From contig CM054177.1 in the NCBI GenBank assembly GCA_028829895.1, positions 29,758,564 through 29,822,563 of the forward strand: a DNA stretch of 64,000 nucleotides, given 5' to 3'. The notes beneath the pieces are model-generated. The model made no database searches, was not told the origin of the DNA, and worked only from the letters and a program-made list of their open reading frames with translations. The first letter of the stretch is position 1, and every line of letters begins with the position of its first letter. Positions 34,915 through 47,700 of this stretch are shown here, piece by piece. The stretch is from Sinotaia quadrata (lineage: Eukaryota > Mollusca > Gastropoda > Architaenioglossa > Viviparidae). A program made the translations under genes and the position numbers.

Positions 34915-35265
34915 GGTAGTAGTAAATGTTGAAAGAGAGAGAGAGAGAGAGAAGAGGAAGTGGTGGTGAATGTTGAGGTAGAGAAAGAGCAATAAAAGGG
35001 GGCAGTGGTAAACACTGAGATAGAGCGAGTGGCAGGAGAAGAGGGTTTTGGTGAATGATGAGATAGAGAGAGTAGGTACAGATAAAAGGTAATGATGAAC
35101 ATTGCAATAGATAGAGTGGGCAAGTGAAGAAGTAATGTTGAATGTTAAGAAAGAGTGGGCAAGTAAAGAAGTAATGGTGAATGTTAAGAAAGAGTGGGCA
35201 AGTAAAGAAGTAATGGTGAATGTTGAGACAGAGTTGGCAAAGAAGGTGACAAGAGCCAACAATTT
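34915..35265. repeat. Purine-rich diverged minisatellite
   Basis: GA run near 34935, then diverged units with gagtgggcaagtaaagaagt and aatggtgaatgttaagaaa. Minus-strand frames up to 144 codons (Leu/Ser/His-rich) are repeat translations. Confidence 0.85.
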
Positions 35266-35374
35266 TACTCTTAAGTAAAACAGTCAAGAGAAGCCAAAAG
35301 ACACAGAAGGAATCAATGCCACCATCTTGTTTTTACTGTCAGTGTGATCTAGATAATAGAGCAATGACTTTGTG

Positions 35375-35690
35375 ACAGAGTAAATTTGCCTATATCTATT
35401 TCTAAACTTAACTGTCGTATAAATTGTTAAATGTCAAAATGACCCGACCTTGGGCACTCCTAATGATAGTATTTTTTTGCAAGTGTCAAAGTTGGAAGTA
35501 AACATCTCAGGTGAAGAATTTGTGAGAAAATTGCTAATGCAATCCAAACCAGTTCTAACTGGATGAGTAGTTTTTCTGACTGATAGTCTCACACTTGTTC
35601 ATAACAAATTCATCTAATGGGGATGGACTGAAAGTTACTTTGTTGAAGAAAGTCTATATTCTAATCACTTTGACCCTTTTAAAGTCACTG
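35375..35690 (+). mobile_element. Dispersed repeat family, copy C (truncated)
   Basis: Begins gagtaaatttgcctatatct and shares cccgaccttgggcactcct, atgcaatccaaaccagttc and ggatgagtagtttttctgac with copies B and D. Runs directly into a 43-bp array. Confidence 0.65.
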
Positions 35691-36290
35691 ACTTCATCAT
35701 TGTGTGACGAGATAGGCCCTTTTAAAATCACTGACTTCATCATTGTGTGACGAGATTGGCCCTATTAAAGTCACTGACTTCATCACTGTGTAACGAGATA
35801 GGCCCTTTTGAAGTCACTGACTTCATTGAGTGACGAGATAGAGTGATAGACCCTTTTAAAGTCACTGACTTCATCACTGTGTGACGAGATAAGCCCTTTT
35901 AAAGTCACTGACTTCATCACTGTGTAACGAGATAGGCCCTTTTAAAGTCACCGACTTCATCACTGTGTGACGAGATATGCCCTTTTAAAGTCACTGACTT
36001 CATCACTGTGTGACGAGATAAGCCCTTTTAAAGTCACTGACTTCATCACTGTGTAACGAGAAAGGCCCTTTTAAAGTCACTGACTTCATCACTGTGTAAC
36101 GAGATAGGCCCTTTTAAAGTCACTGACTTCATCACTGTGTGACGAGATAAGCCCTTTTAAAGTCACTGACTTCATCACTGTGTAACGAGATAGGCCCTTT
36201 TAAAGTCACTGACTTCATCACTGTGTGACGAGATAGGCCCTTTTAAAGTCACTGACTTCATCACTGTGTGACCGGATACACCATTTTCAG
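35686..36290. repeat. 43-bp minisatellite
   Basis: About 14 copies of cccttttaaagtcactgact plus tcatcactgtgtgacgagat. The first unit overlaps the end of repeat copy C, suggesting the array grew from that sequence. Confidence 0.95.
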
Positions 36291-37539
36291 TTATCTTTAG
36301 ATTACAGCGCATACGAGGGCCGTCATGCGTGGCCTTACCGGTGATTTAAAATAAATAATCAAATCTGTGGTCACTAACAATCCCAATCAGTGGTCAGTAA
36401 TAAATCAGTGATCAGTAATATAAATTATAAGAAACTACGATATTTTACCACTAGGATATTTATAGAAACAGTAAAACATTACAAGAAATTACGGTATTTT
36501 ATCACAAGGATGAGTATACAACAGTATAGTAATACAAAGAAATTAAGTTAATTCATCAATAGGAGTAGTGACGGTAAAACACTTTTTAAAATTGCATATT
36601 ATTTTATATCTACGATGGTAAAGCAAAATTATAAATGTTACTTTATCACTTGGACATAGTGAGAATAAAAGATTTTTATCAGCAGGACATTGAAACGCTA
36701 AAGCATTAGAAACAAAGCGTAAGAATCAGGGCTATCGTAACTTTTCACTGTAGAAGTATGTGCATAGTAAAAGTGAATATACATTACTATCTAGGTAATC
36801 TACAAGTCAAACGTAATTAATTTCATTAATAAATAAAGTTTCACATGTACTTTTCAATACTATTTATACATGCATTTTTATTTGAAGTTAGAACAATTGA
36901 AACAGTGTGACGAGAAAGAGAAACTACGGACGGGTGTGTGTGTGTGTGGGGGGGGGGGGACAGTAAAATTGATAAATCGATTGATAGATGAATGGACGGA
37001 TGGATGATGACTAGCTAGATAGATAGAGAGACATTATTCTCAAGGATGAAAAGTCACACACAGAGAGAGAAATAGAGGATGGTGGTGCTGTTGAAATCTT
37101 TGACATTTTTCAAAAGTCCAATCTTAAAATAAAATAACAAACCAAATCATTATGCAAATATTGAGTCGAACATTTTTTATCCGGCTTAATTTACTGCAGC
37201 GCTATAAACTTCAATTTATATTTTCCAGGCTGTGAAACTAATCTTTTAATAGATGACAAATGTTTGTACTTCTGCTTCAGCTGTCGTACAATAACCAGCC
37301 AATATTGGGGGAGGGAAGGGGGTTTGAAGAAGGTAATGCATCTGCTAAGTGTTCAGAAATATATAAATAACAGTTCGCAAGGGCGTTAACAAGTACAAGT
37401 ACAGCTGAGTAGACTAACTAATAGTCGACTGACCTTGGTGGAACACGTTACAATTCTATATGTAGGATCCCAAATATTCATATACTCTTTTGTTTATTTG
37501 TATCGTCTCTCCTTTATTCGCTCTCTCATTCTTTATTTG
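36291..37539. other. AT-rich intergenic DNA
   Basis: Weak acaagaaattacgatatttt repeats (36400-36560), a TG/G run near 36935-36960 and gatagatagatgg-type short repeats near 36980-37030. No gene recognised. Confidence 0.5.
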
Positions 37540-37890
37540 TACCCTCTCTCCTGTATTAGAACTCTTTTTCGTAATTTTGCCCTCTGTCCTGTAATATTAG
37601 CACTCATTCTCAATTTATGCCCTCTTTCATGTAATATTAGCACTCATTATGAATTTATGCCCTCTGTAATGTAATATTAACAGTCATTCTCAATTTTTAC
37701 CCCCTGTCCTGTAATATTAACACTCATTCTCAATTTTTGCACTCTGTCCTGTAATATTAGCACTCATTCTCAATTTATGCCCTCTGTCATGTAATATTAA
37801 AACTCATTCTTAATTTATGCCCTCCGTCCCGTATTATTAGCACTCACATTCTCAATTTATGTCCTCTGTCCCATATTAGCACTGTCCTCT
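37540..37890. repeat. About 40-bp pyrimidine-rich minisatellite
   Basis: About nine copies of cctgtaatattagcactcat plus tctcaatttatgccctctgt. Confidence 0.9.
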
Positions 37891-38605
37891 GTCATAATTT
37901 CTGTAATACCTTTCTTGTATTGAACTATGCTTTTATACCACCTGTTGCTGTTTAAAAAAAATTATTTGGATCCTCTATTCTACTTCTGCCCTTTTAATAT
38001 GGTTCATCGAAAAGAAAATCAACGTTTAATCCAGATGAAGGCGGATTTTGTTTATAGATTAAAAAGTTTTTAAAAGTTTTTTCCATGCCCACATATTTTA
38101 TACTTCATAATAGCAAAATTAAACTGTTGACCCTATGTCTTTCTATTAATATTAGTGACTTATTTCCTTTTTTGTTACTGTAATATAATATATCAATCAA
38201 CATCATGTGCCACGTCATTGCGACACGAATGTCACACGGATAGCTAACGTCCTGATACGTGCCAAGTTCAAAGCTATTGCGACACGAATGTCACACGGAT
38301 AGCAAGCTGGTAGACCTACTGACGTGCTGTATGACCAGCCACAGAGGCACGAATAACACTCGAATGAGTGTGATACGAATATTGACAATTTAAGGAGAAA
38401 AAATATAATTAATGTGATTACTTTGAGGTTTGGTTGGTTTGAAATCAGTTAATACAGACAGTAAATAACTCAAGAGTCTGAGGAGTGTTGATGACATGCC
38501 ATTAAATTAACTTGATCCATCCCAGCCATCACCACCACCCTCACCTTCAGTTGTCACTTTAATTGTGTACGATTGACGACCGCTTGTTGCAACACATCCG
38601 TTCAC
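37891..38605. other. Upstream region of galectin B
   Basis: A two-copy repeat with attgcgacacgaatgtcaca and cggatagc at about 38215-38305. No TATA box recognised. Confidence 0.5.
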
Positions 38606-38613
38606 GCATGCGC
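38606..38613 (+). promoter_or_regulatory. GCATGCGC motif upstream of galectin B
   Basis: Palindromic core 122 bases before the start codon. It resembles the NRF-1 consensus (YGCGCATGCGCR). The same octamer lies 143 bases before the putative third galectin start. No clear TATA box is seen nearby. Function is inferred only from position and sharing. Confidence 0.3.
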
Positions 38614-38727
38614 GGCGAAAAGAAGGCGTGTAGTCTCGTGATGAAACTGAGTAAACATATAGCAATGCAGACGACATAACTCGCTCACAAGTTGATCTGC
38701 CTTTGACCAGAACGTTCACTTATCAAA

Positions 38728-38745
38728 ATGGCATATATCGCTCCA
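38728..38745 (+). CDS. Galectin B, exon 1 (start codon)
   Basis: ATG in context tcaaaATGGC, encoding MAYIAP, followed at once by gtaagtat. The phase-0 end fits the phase-0 start of exon 2 (VIVPYAGG). Supported by the parallel six-codon exon at 63504. Confidence 0.75.
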
Positions 38746-41700
38746 GTAAGTATTTCAATAGAAAAGGTGCAGTTCAAGTCATTACTGTACAGGTACGTGT
38801 GTTAATGTTTTAGAACCATTTTGTTGCAGAAGTGATAGGGGAGACCATTAACAAATAGTTAACAAGGTGACCCGGACACACAAACACGAAAGTATTCTCG
38901 AAATACAGGACGTTATATTTTCAGGTCTTATTATTTTTCTTCCAACGTGAGTTACTGTTCTACTGATGTCGTGTCCAGCTGTTTTAATTGATGCGAAAAT
39001 AAATAATAAATGCTAGCACGACGTAAACACTTGCTGTCTGGTTCTGTACACTTTACATATACCTCAGGGACATCTAGTACTGGCTGACTAATAGTAATAC
39101 GTAATACTAAGCTTGCTGGTAACACCATTTTACACCATACCGGACTAACATTCAAAGAGTAGGCTGTGTTAATAAGCTTGACACAGGACATTAGTATGTA
39201 AGTAAATCTGACACAGGACATTAGTATGTAAGTAAATCTGACACAGGACATTAGTATGTAAGTAAATCTGACATAGGACATTAGTATGTAAGTAAATCTG
39301 ACATAGGACATTAGTATGTAAGTAAATCTGACATAGGACACAATGCTTTTAGCTGCTATCCCGTCAGTATGTATATTTGCCATTCGGCCGGCCACAATAA
39401 ACCGGATGTTTGAACAGTAGGCCCTATGTAAACCGAATGTTTGAACAGTAGGCCCTATGTAAACCTGATGTTTTAACAGTAGGCCCTATGTAAACCTTAT
39501 GTTTGAACAGTAGGCCTTATGTAAATCTGATGTTTGAACAGTAGGCCCTATGTAAACCTGATGTTTGAACAGTATGCCATATGTAAACCTGATGTTTGAA
39601 CAGTAGGCCCTATGTAAATCTGAAATTCGGACGCAAAGCATGCCTGACATTAGGACACTATTTGTGTTTGATATAGGACTCTATGAGATCAGACTTCAAA
39701 ACTATATTCACATAAATGATGTCAGTTCACACACCACCACCACCACCCGAATTATGTATGTGGTCACGGATCTAAATCATACACTATCAGAAGACGATCC
39801 TAACGGAAGTAGTACAAATATTTGTTGTAGCATATGTGGTAATTATATATAAAAATATCATAGCCTTGCGAGAGCTTGACCTATGAACACAATGTGAACA
39901 CGCACAATGCAGTCCACAACACCTCGAACTCATTTGAGGAAGCGAAAACTGTTTTGTTGACGCATGCTACACAACCATTTCAATAACGGTTCCGTGCGTC
40001 CGAACGTGATTTCCGTCGATAGGTTTTCTAATCGCTTCAGCGGATGGCGTCAGTAAATGGCGTTTGGTTGCGTTTCTGGATTGTTTGCATGAACACGGAT
40101 TAGGTCAAAGTACTCATATGTAAAGCTTCCATTTTGCTGACCGGAATCCAGAGCAGTGCACGAACAGTTACTGGCCGGAATCTAGAGCATTAGCCGAATC
40201 GCGTTACTGACCGGGATCTACAAATGTGGGAACCGTTACTAACCGGAATGTAGAGCAGTGCACGAAGCGTTACTGTCCAAAAGAGAGCTAACCCTGGACA
40301 GTATAGTCGCACGTAATGGCCGTGACGCGCATGCGTAGGACAATCACTATTCCTTCGTCTTGCGTCTGAACCAGAGGTTCTTATAAAATCTGTGATGAAT
40401 CTTTAAAGGCGCTGATTCCACAGAAAAGAATGTTTGAATTTTTAAAGTTTGACCTCCGCTTTGGTTTTTCGCTGATTTCTTAGAGATGTATATTTTGGTA
40501 TGTGGTACAAAGGATTAGAAAAGTATACTTTAGAAGGAAGGGTACTGTACCAAGGGTGGAGAGAGATTGTATAATTTTATGCTTTTGAAGGAAGGGTGTT
40601 GTACAGACGATGGAGAGAGAGACGGTTTGAGAGATTCGATTGAATTTTCTAGATTCAATTTTGCCCAGGCAGCGGCCAACATATCAATCTGTCTGAATTA
40701 CACATGCCATGGGATTTTTCATTTGCAAGTTTGTAGCACACGGGATTTATCGTCCCATTTGACAGGACTAGCTAGACAGTTATTCACTTCCTTCAACTAT
40801 TTCAGACTTAACGACTTCAGTCGAGCAAAAGTACTACCACCACCACCACCCCTTCAAGACATGATTGGCCTACGTGTAGTACACAGTTGCTCTGGTCGTG
40901 ACCGTAGTCAGTGAATATTTAGTTTTATGGCGACTACGAGTAAGTACACAAGTGTTTGCTTAGTTATTTAGGGCATAGGTGTGTACGTTGCATATACTTA
41001 AAACCATGGCCAACAGTGCTTCAGTTGAATCACCACACCTGTGGCTTAAGTAGTAATTTTCGATTGCTATATTTCGATGAATTAATAATATACTACACAT
41101 TTTTATCTAGTTACTGCGAGGAAGTTTTATTGAACCAGTTTCTGCTAGCCGCTGTTTCGCCTTCTGAAATGCTCGCGATTAATGATTGTGTTGGTCAAAA
41201 CAACTGTTGCATTGTATAGACTGAATGTCGACTACAGTGTACACGTACTTCTTTGATAAGTGGATCGTCCTTTGAGTCGTTATTCGTCGGTTTAACAGAA
41301 TTTAATCATGACCCTCTCCATTTTATCTCTTTCCTGTCTACCCCCATCCCCCCACCCACTTCTTTTATTTTAAAACAATGCACGTCACCGACTGCAGGTC
41401 GATATGAATCTATGACTCCGTCGCTTAACTCTTGCCTGTTTCATGATTAGTTTTTACTGAGTTACGACCCCTAACTGACTTTCTTATTCCAGCTTTAAAG
41501 CATAATTATCTGGCTGACGCACACATTTTTTAACCTCGGTAATTAAATAAAAAATGAGAGATTAATGATCCTTTATAACTTACAACGACTACACGGATTA
41601 CAAAGTTAAAATTAGTTTTTAAAAGATATTGTTTATTTTAACCAAAAGTATAAAGTCAACATAATTTGATGGAGGCGAAATGATGCGTGCACCCCATTAT

Positions 41701-44700
41701 TTTTGTGTAAACAATAGTCAGTCGTCGTCTGCTTCATGAAAGAACACATTTCTTGGGTACGAATTTTTAATTTGTAAATATATAAATACTCAAGACATCA
41801 AAGGTATTTCTCGTTTACGACTGTTCTATTTTTAAACGCTCTCGTTTACGGCTTTTTCATTTTTATAAAAAAATACTCATAGCGCTCCTTACTAATCAGC
41901 GAATATTTGTTGTGAGGTATGCCTGGAATATGTGTTGTGACATGTAGTGTGTCTAGAATATTTGTTGTGACGTGTAGTATGCCTGGAATATGTGTTGTGA
42001 CATGTAGTGTGTCTAGAATATTTTTTGTGACATGTAGTATGTCTAGAATATTTGTTGTGACATGTAGTATGTCTAGAATTTTTGTTGTGATGTAGTATTT
42101 CTACAAGTGCTGTACCTGGTTGGGACAACACAAACATGTCTTGTGTGTCAGCACAGTTTCACCTCTAATCAAGCTTTTTGACCAGTATGGGACTTTTTAT
42201 GGTCACAGTGTTGATTGAAAACGAGCGTAAAAATATATCTGTTAAAATTAATGGACTCGCAGATTTATTCTTGACAACTGAAATCTATTATGACTGAAAT
42301 ACACAATAACTCACACCAAATTCTTTGTGTTTACGTCAGTGGCTTGTTCGAAGTAGAATTAAAATAAAGACAATAAAATTTATTTGTAAAAGATTTCTAC
42401 CTATAGACCTATTATCATTTTTTAAAGATGGATTCGCGCGCAACGTGTTTCAGTGTTTCTGTACATATGACAGTATCAAGGACAGATACGTATTTTTGAG
42501 AAAGATGAAAAAATTATTGATCATTATACCTTCCTGATTCCAAAACTGAAAAATAAAATAAGATTAAACGAGGCCTTAGCACTGCAAGATTCAGTTTGTC
42601 ACGTGGTTTAATCAGTCTTTGACAATGAAAACATTAATTTGTCGCCCATTACGTTAAGCTGTCAGCACCCTTACTGCTAGGTGTGAACTTTGACCTTCCT
42701 ATTATGGTGATGTGGAAAGTGCTTCACTTAAAAAATTGACGCTATATTTAATCTAATGCAATGTCACTGTCACACATACTTAACAGATAGATGCGGTTTT
42801 GCTGTTAAGGCTAGTTGTCACGGCTTATTGGCAGTTTGTATTCTTATTCCCCTCCCCAACACTCGATAAAATTGTTGTAAAACACTCAGTTGAGAAGATA
42901 ATTTTCTAAGTGAACTCTGGACATCATGAGTGATATAGAACAATTAACTGAGAAGATAATTTTCCAAGTGAATTCGACAATATGCTTTATATAGAACAGT
43001 TAACTGAATAGATAATTTTCTAATCTAAGTGAACTCTCGACAAAATACTAGTTTTGGAATAGTTAACTGAGAAGATAATTTTTTAAGTGAACTCTCGACA
43101 AGATTAAATAGTTTCGTTGCGATGCCGACCAAAATTTTCAATAAATAATCATTGAATACTTTAAAAAAATAGTTTACAAACCAGCCACTTGTGTTTAAGG
43201 ACCTTACAGTCACACTGAATCTAGGGTGTTACTGAAATATACTCGTTGCATTCGTTGCAATCTCCGACTGGGACTGTAACTGTAAGCATGTACCTGTAAC
43301 TGGGACTGTAACTGTAAGCCTGTAACTGTAAGCATGTACCTGTAACCGGGACTGTAACTGTAAGCCTGGGACTATAACTGTTAGCCTCTAACTGTTACTG
43401 TACTTCTAAGCCTGTGGACATTTTTCATGAATATTACAAGATGTATGTCCATAATTCTTGGATTTTACCGGAAAGCTTCAGATAGTCACAGAATTAATTC
43501 TGTTTTTATGGCAGCTCTCCGAACACACACAATAAACGATCTGAAATGCAGGGGTGAAATTAAATAGATAAATATACGACTAAAAAAAGAGAAAGTGATA
43601 TAAAATGGAGAAATATATAACTGAAAAGGAAGAGGTGACAAAAATAGAGTCCTATAACAAAGTAGAAGTCCAGAAGAGTTAAAGAATTCACATATTTTAG
43701 GACCAAACTTTCCATAGTGTGGCCAGTTCTGCCAAATCTCTTTCACTCGCTTTTAACTGGAAATTGAAACGCACGGCAATTTTTGCTAGCGGGAGTGGGA
43801 TAGTAAAGCAAATAATAGCAAGGATACTTTTGCCCACTTTTGCCCACTCAAATTCACATGCAGGGCAATTGTCAGTAGGGAACAACTCGATTCCAGCAAG
43901 AGAGGGCCGTAAGGTACATTTACGACAATGTTAGGAGTACGCAAGTATTAATGTCAAGGCGAGAGAAGGCCGTAAAGTACATTTACGACAATGTTAGGAG
44001 TACGCAAGTACTAATGTCAAGGCGAGAGAAGGTCGTAAAGACAATGTTAGGAGTACGCAAGTATTAATGTCAAGGCGAGAAGCTCCGTAGTTCTCTTCCT
44101 CATGCTGTACGTCAAATGTTTAAATAACTCTCATGACATTCATTTCTTGTAATTTTAAAGTCCAGTGTAAGGGAAAGTTCGGCGGGTTTTTAAACAGTTA
44201 ATCTGAAACGATATTTTAAAACTTAAAATACAAGTATGAAATAAGTAGTTTAAATTTAAATTGTCTGTGGAATACCTCATTTATTATGTTTCTTATAGTT
44301 TGAGAATCATATTAACAGAAAGAAATAATTAAGATAATAATTAATTCATTATTGAGATAAATAGAAATTAATAATAAAACTTTAGAGTATATTGACTTTT
44401 TTAAAATATCAAAGAGAGGTTGGACTTCACAATTTATTTGTTAGATTGAAATTTGCTGTTCTCTTCCAACTTTTGCTGATTTCGAAGACAGTCGCAATTT
44501 ATGTTTTGGAAATGTTTCACTGGGGAGAGGAGTAGAGTGGTTGCAGGTAAATTGTTTTCATGTGGAATTTTTCCGGGGGATATCGCCATTGGTCGTTCTT
44601 TCCGATACTCATTTTGGCAAAGGATGTTAATTTGTGTTTGCAACTTCCGGCACACCAAACTCGCTTTATACTCACGTCCAAAAGATTAGACTGCTAACTG

Positions 44701-47700
44701 GTGCAAGGAAATGAGATAAAGGGTCACCCATTCGTTGTTTTCTTTCTTTTTTCTTTTTTCCCTGAGATCGAACCCCAGACTTCAAGTAACCCTAGTGTGA
44801 TGAACATGATTAATAGAGTAACACTTCAGCCACTCAATTTCTACAACCCTTCCTGTAAAGGTCTTTAAAATGCGGACGAGAGACTTGGTCAAACATCAGA
44901 GCTATCATTTATCATTAAACTAGATTTTCTTTTGTCTCAGAGTGTTACCGGTTCAGAACCCATATGCCAATTAGCACACCTTTATGCTACACCTTTGCTC
45001 ATATGATTCCGGCCTTCACATTTCTCACAGCTTTGCGGGACAGTTACTAAAGATATGTTAATTGTCCAAATACACAAAACTGTCCCCGCCCTCATTAAGC
45101 ACAACATTTCAAACTTCTTTAATAACAGAAATGTGAGTGTAAGCAATATAATAAAATTTATTTAACAAGAAAAATAAACAATAATATGATTGACATATGA
45201 CATAGATATTTCTGACTACGAGAGCAATATTCAAACAGATACAATCATAGGTAATGATGAGGTTTACAACATAGGACATTCAAAACGACAAAGTTCTGCT
45301 AATAAAATTAATTATGAAACTCTATCAGATCAGTGCAAACAAAATTCCTTATTATGAGATAAGAGTCTTTTCACAGACCGGGACTGTAACTGTTAGCCTG
45401 TAACTGTAACTGTACTTCTTAGCCTGTGGACATTTTTCATGAATATTACAAGATGTATGTCCATAATTCTTGGATTTTACTTCTAAGCCTTTGTTTTAGA
45501 GAATTTCATGTTGACAGTTAGAACATATTACTAATATTCAAGTCCGTACGTTATATATTAATATTGAATATCCACTAATACAGCTGGAAAGTTAGAACAT
45601 ATTACTAATATTCAAGTCCGTACGTTATATACTAATATTGAAGATCACTAATACAACTGGAAAGTTAGAACGTAATCCCGACATTACAGTATATAATTGG
45701 AGCATGTATATTGAAGATCACTAATACAACTGGAAAGTTAGAACGTAATCCCGACATGTATATTGAAGATCCACCAATAAGAGTAGGAAATTCAAACTAA
45801 AACTTGTTACTAACATTGAAGTCAGCGCAATACATAAATGCTGAGGCTCCACCATCAGGGCTGGAAAATTACAACTTGTTACGTTACTTCTGCATATTGA
45901 AAATCCACTAGTAGAATTAGAAAGTTGAAATGCAGTACCGACACTGAATACATACATAGTAAGTGAATAGTGAAGATCCACCCACAATGAAATTTAAGGA
46001 AAGTCAGAGACACGACATTTTACGTTGCATCCCAACGTGTCCCGGTTTTGTTTTGCTGGTCATCATGGTGGACGTGGTTTACTATGTGTGTTGGTGTGTT
46101 TAAGGGGAATACAATTATTTGGGGAAAGAAAAGGGCAATCTTGTTGAGTTCTTTAACCATTCTTTATTTTGTATGTGTACATAGGTTATCGTCCCCTACG
46201 CTGGCGGCATTCCAGGCGGCATACATCAGGGACTTGAAATTGAGATTCAGGGGACTGTACCCCACCATGCTCACCAAGGGTAAGTTGTACTGGTTCGTGG
46301 GCGGTATTAGCAGCCAGGCTTTTATAAAACATGTATTCTTTCCCCTGTTACTTTCCTGAAATCTACGAACATGAATTCACACACTTCTTTTAATCTAAAG
46401 CGAGATAATCACTTAATTATTCAAAGAAGTACAGACCAAAAATATCTTCAAGGCTACGGTTGCAAAACAAAATACTAGAAAAGCACAACAATAAAATTTA
46501 CCCTATAAGTCGTATACTTTTTTAAAAATTTCATTAAAACATTAATGTTTTAATTATAATTTAACTGGCCAAAGGAAGGAACAGACAAACAATACAATAG
46601 GCTAACACACATATTCATCTTTATGTCGGGCACAATTGGAAACGGTTATTTACAGGCAACGGTATGTGACAACGTTTGTACATGACAAAAACTATTTATA
46701 GGTGTCTGTAATTTTACAGACTCACAACATGACAAAAACTATTTATAGGTGTCTGTAATTTGACAGACTCACAACACGACAAAAACTATTTATAGGTGTC
46801 TGTAATTTGACAGACTCACAACATGACAAAAACTATTTATAGGTGTCTGTAATTTTACAGACTCACAACATGACAAAAACTATTTATAGGTGTCTGTAAT
46901 TTTACAGACTCACAACATGACAAAAACTATTTATAGGTGACTGTAATCTGAAACTCCCAACATGACAAAATCTACTTATAGTTTGACACAGTCCCAATAT
47001 GAGCTATTTATACGTTTCTATAATTTGACAAACGTCCAGCATGACAAAAGAGGTGTCCGTAATTTGACAAACAAAAGTTACTTGTTAGGTATCTGTAACT
47101 TGAGAAATGACCAACATGACAAAAGTTACTTGTAGGTATCTGTAACTGACAACTCTCAACATGATCAAAATTATTTGTAAACATTTGTGACTGAAAAACT
47201 CTCAACAAGAAAATAGTTATTTATAAGATTTGTTAACAAAATCCTCTAAACTTGACAAAAGTTATTTATAAACATCTGCAATAGACTAACTCTCAACATG
47301 ACAAAAGTTACTTATAAACGTATGTAATAAACAAACTCTTAATATGACAAAATTTATTTATAGTTGTCTGCAATAAACAAACTATCACATGACAAAAGTT
47401 ATTTATAGTTTTCTGCAATAAACAAACTATCACATGACAAAAGTTATTTCTACGCATCTGTAACTGACTGTCAGCCTGATAAAATTATTTTTCTGTGTCC
47501 GTAACTGACTGTCAGTCTGATAAAAGTTAGTTCTAGGCATCCGTAACTGACTGTCAAGATGACAAAAGTTAGTTCTAGGCATCCGTAACTGACTGTCAAG
47601 ATGACAAAAGATTTCTAGAGTGTGTAGCAGAGCTCGCAAGACAAAGACAGACTAAGGTGCACGCGAAGAAAGTAAGTTAAAGGCCTGGAATTTACTCCCA

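Noticed and set aside
34828..35287. Minus-strand frames of 86-144 codons rich in Leu, Ser and His
   Set aside because: Several overlapping frames of a purine-rich minisatellite, with no consistent protein.
40567..41219. Open frames of 115 and 87 codons in galectin B intron 1
   Set aside because: No recognisable family, no conserved motif and typical random-frame length for this composition.
44755..44840. Functional tRNA gene on the minus strand
   Set aside because: Boxes A and B are recognisable, but acceptor and anticodon stems do not pair convincingly.
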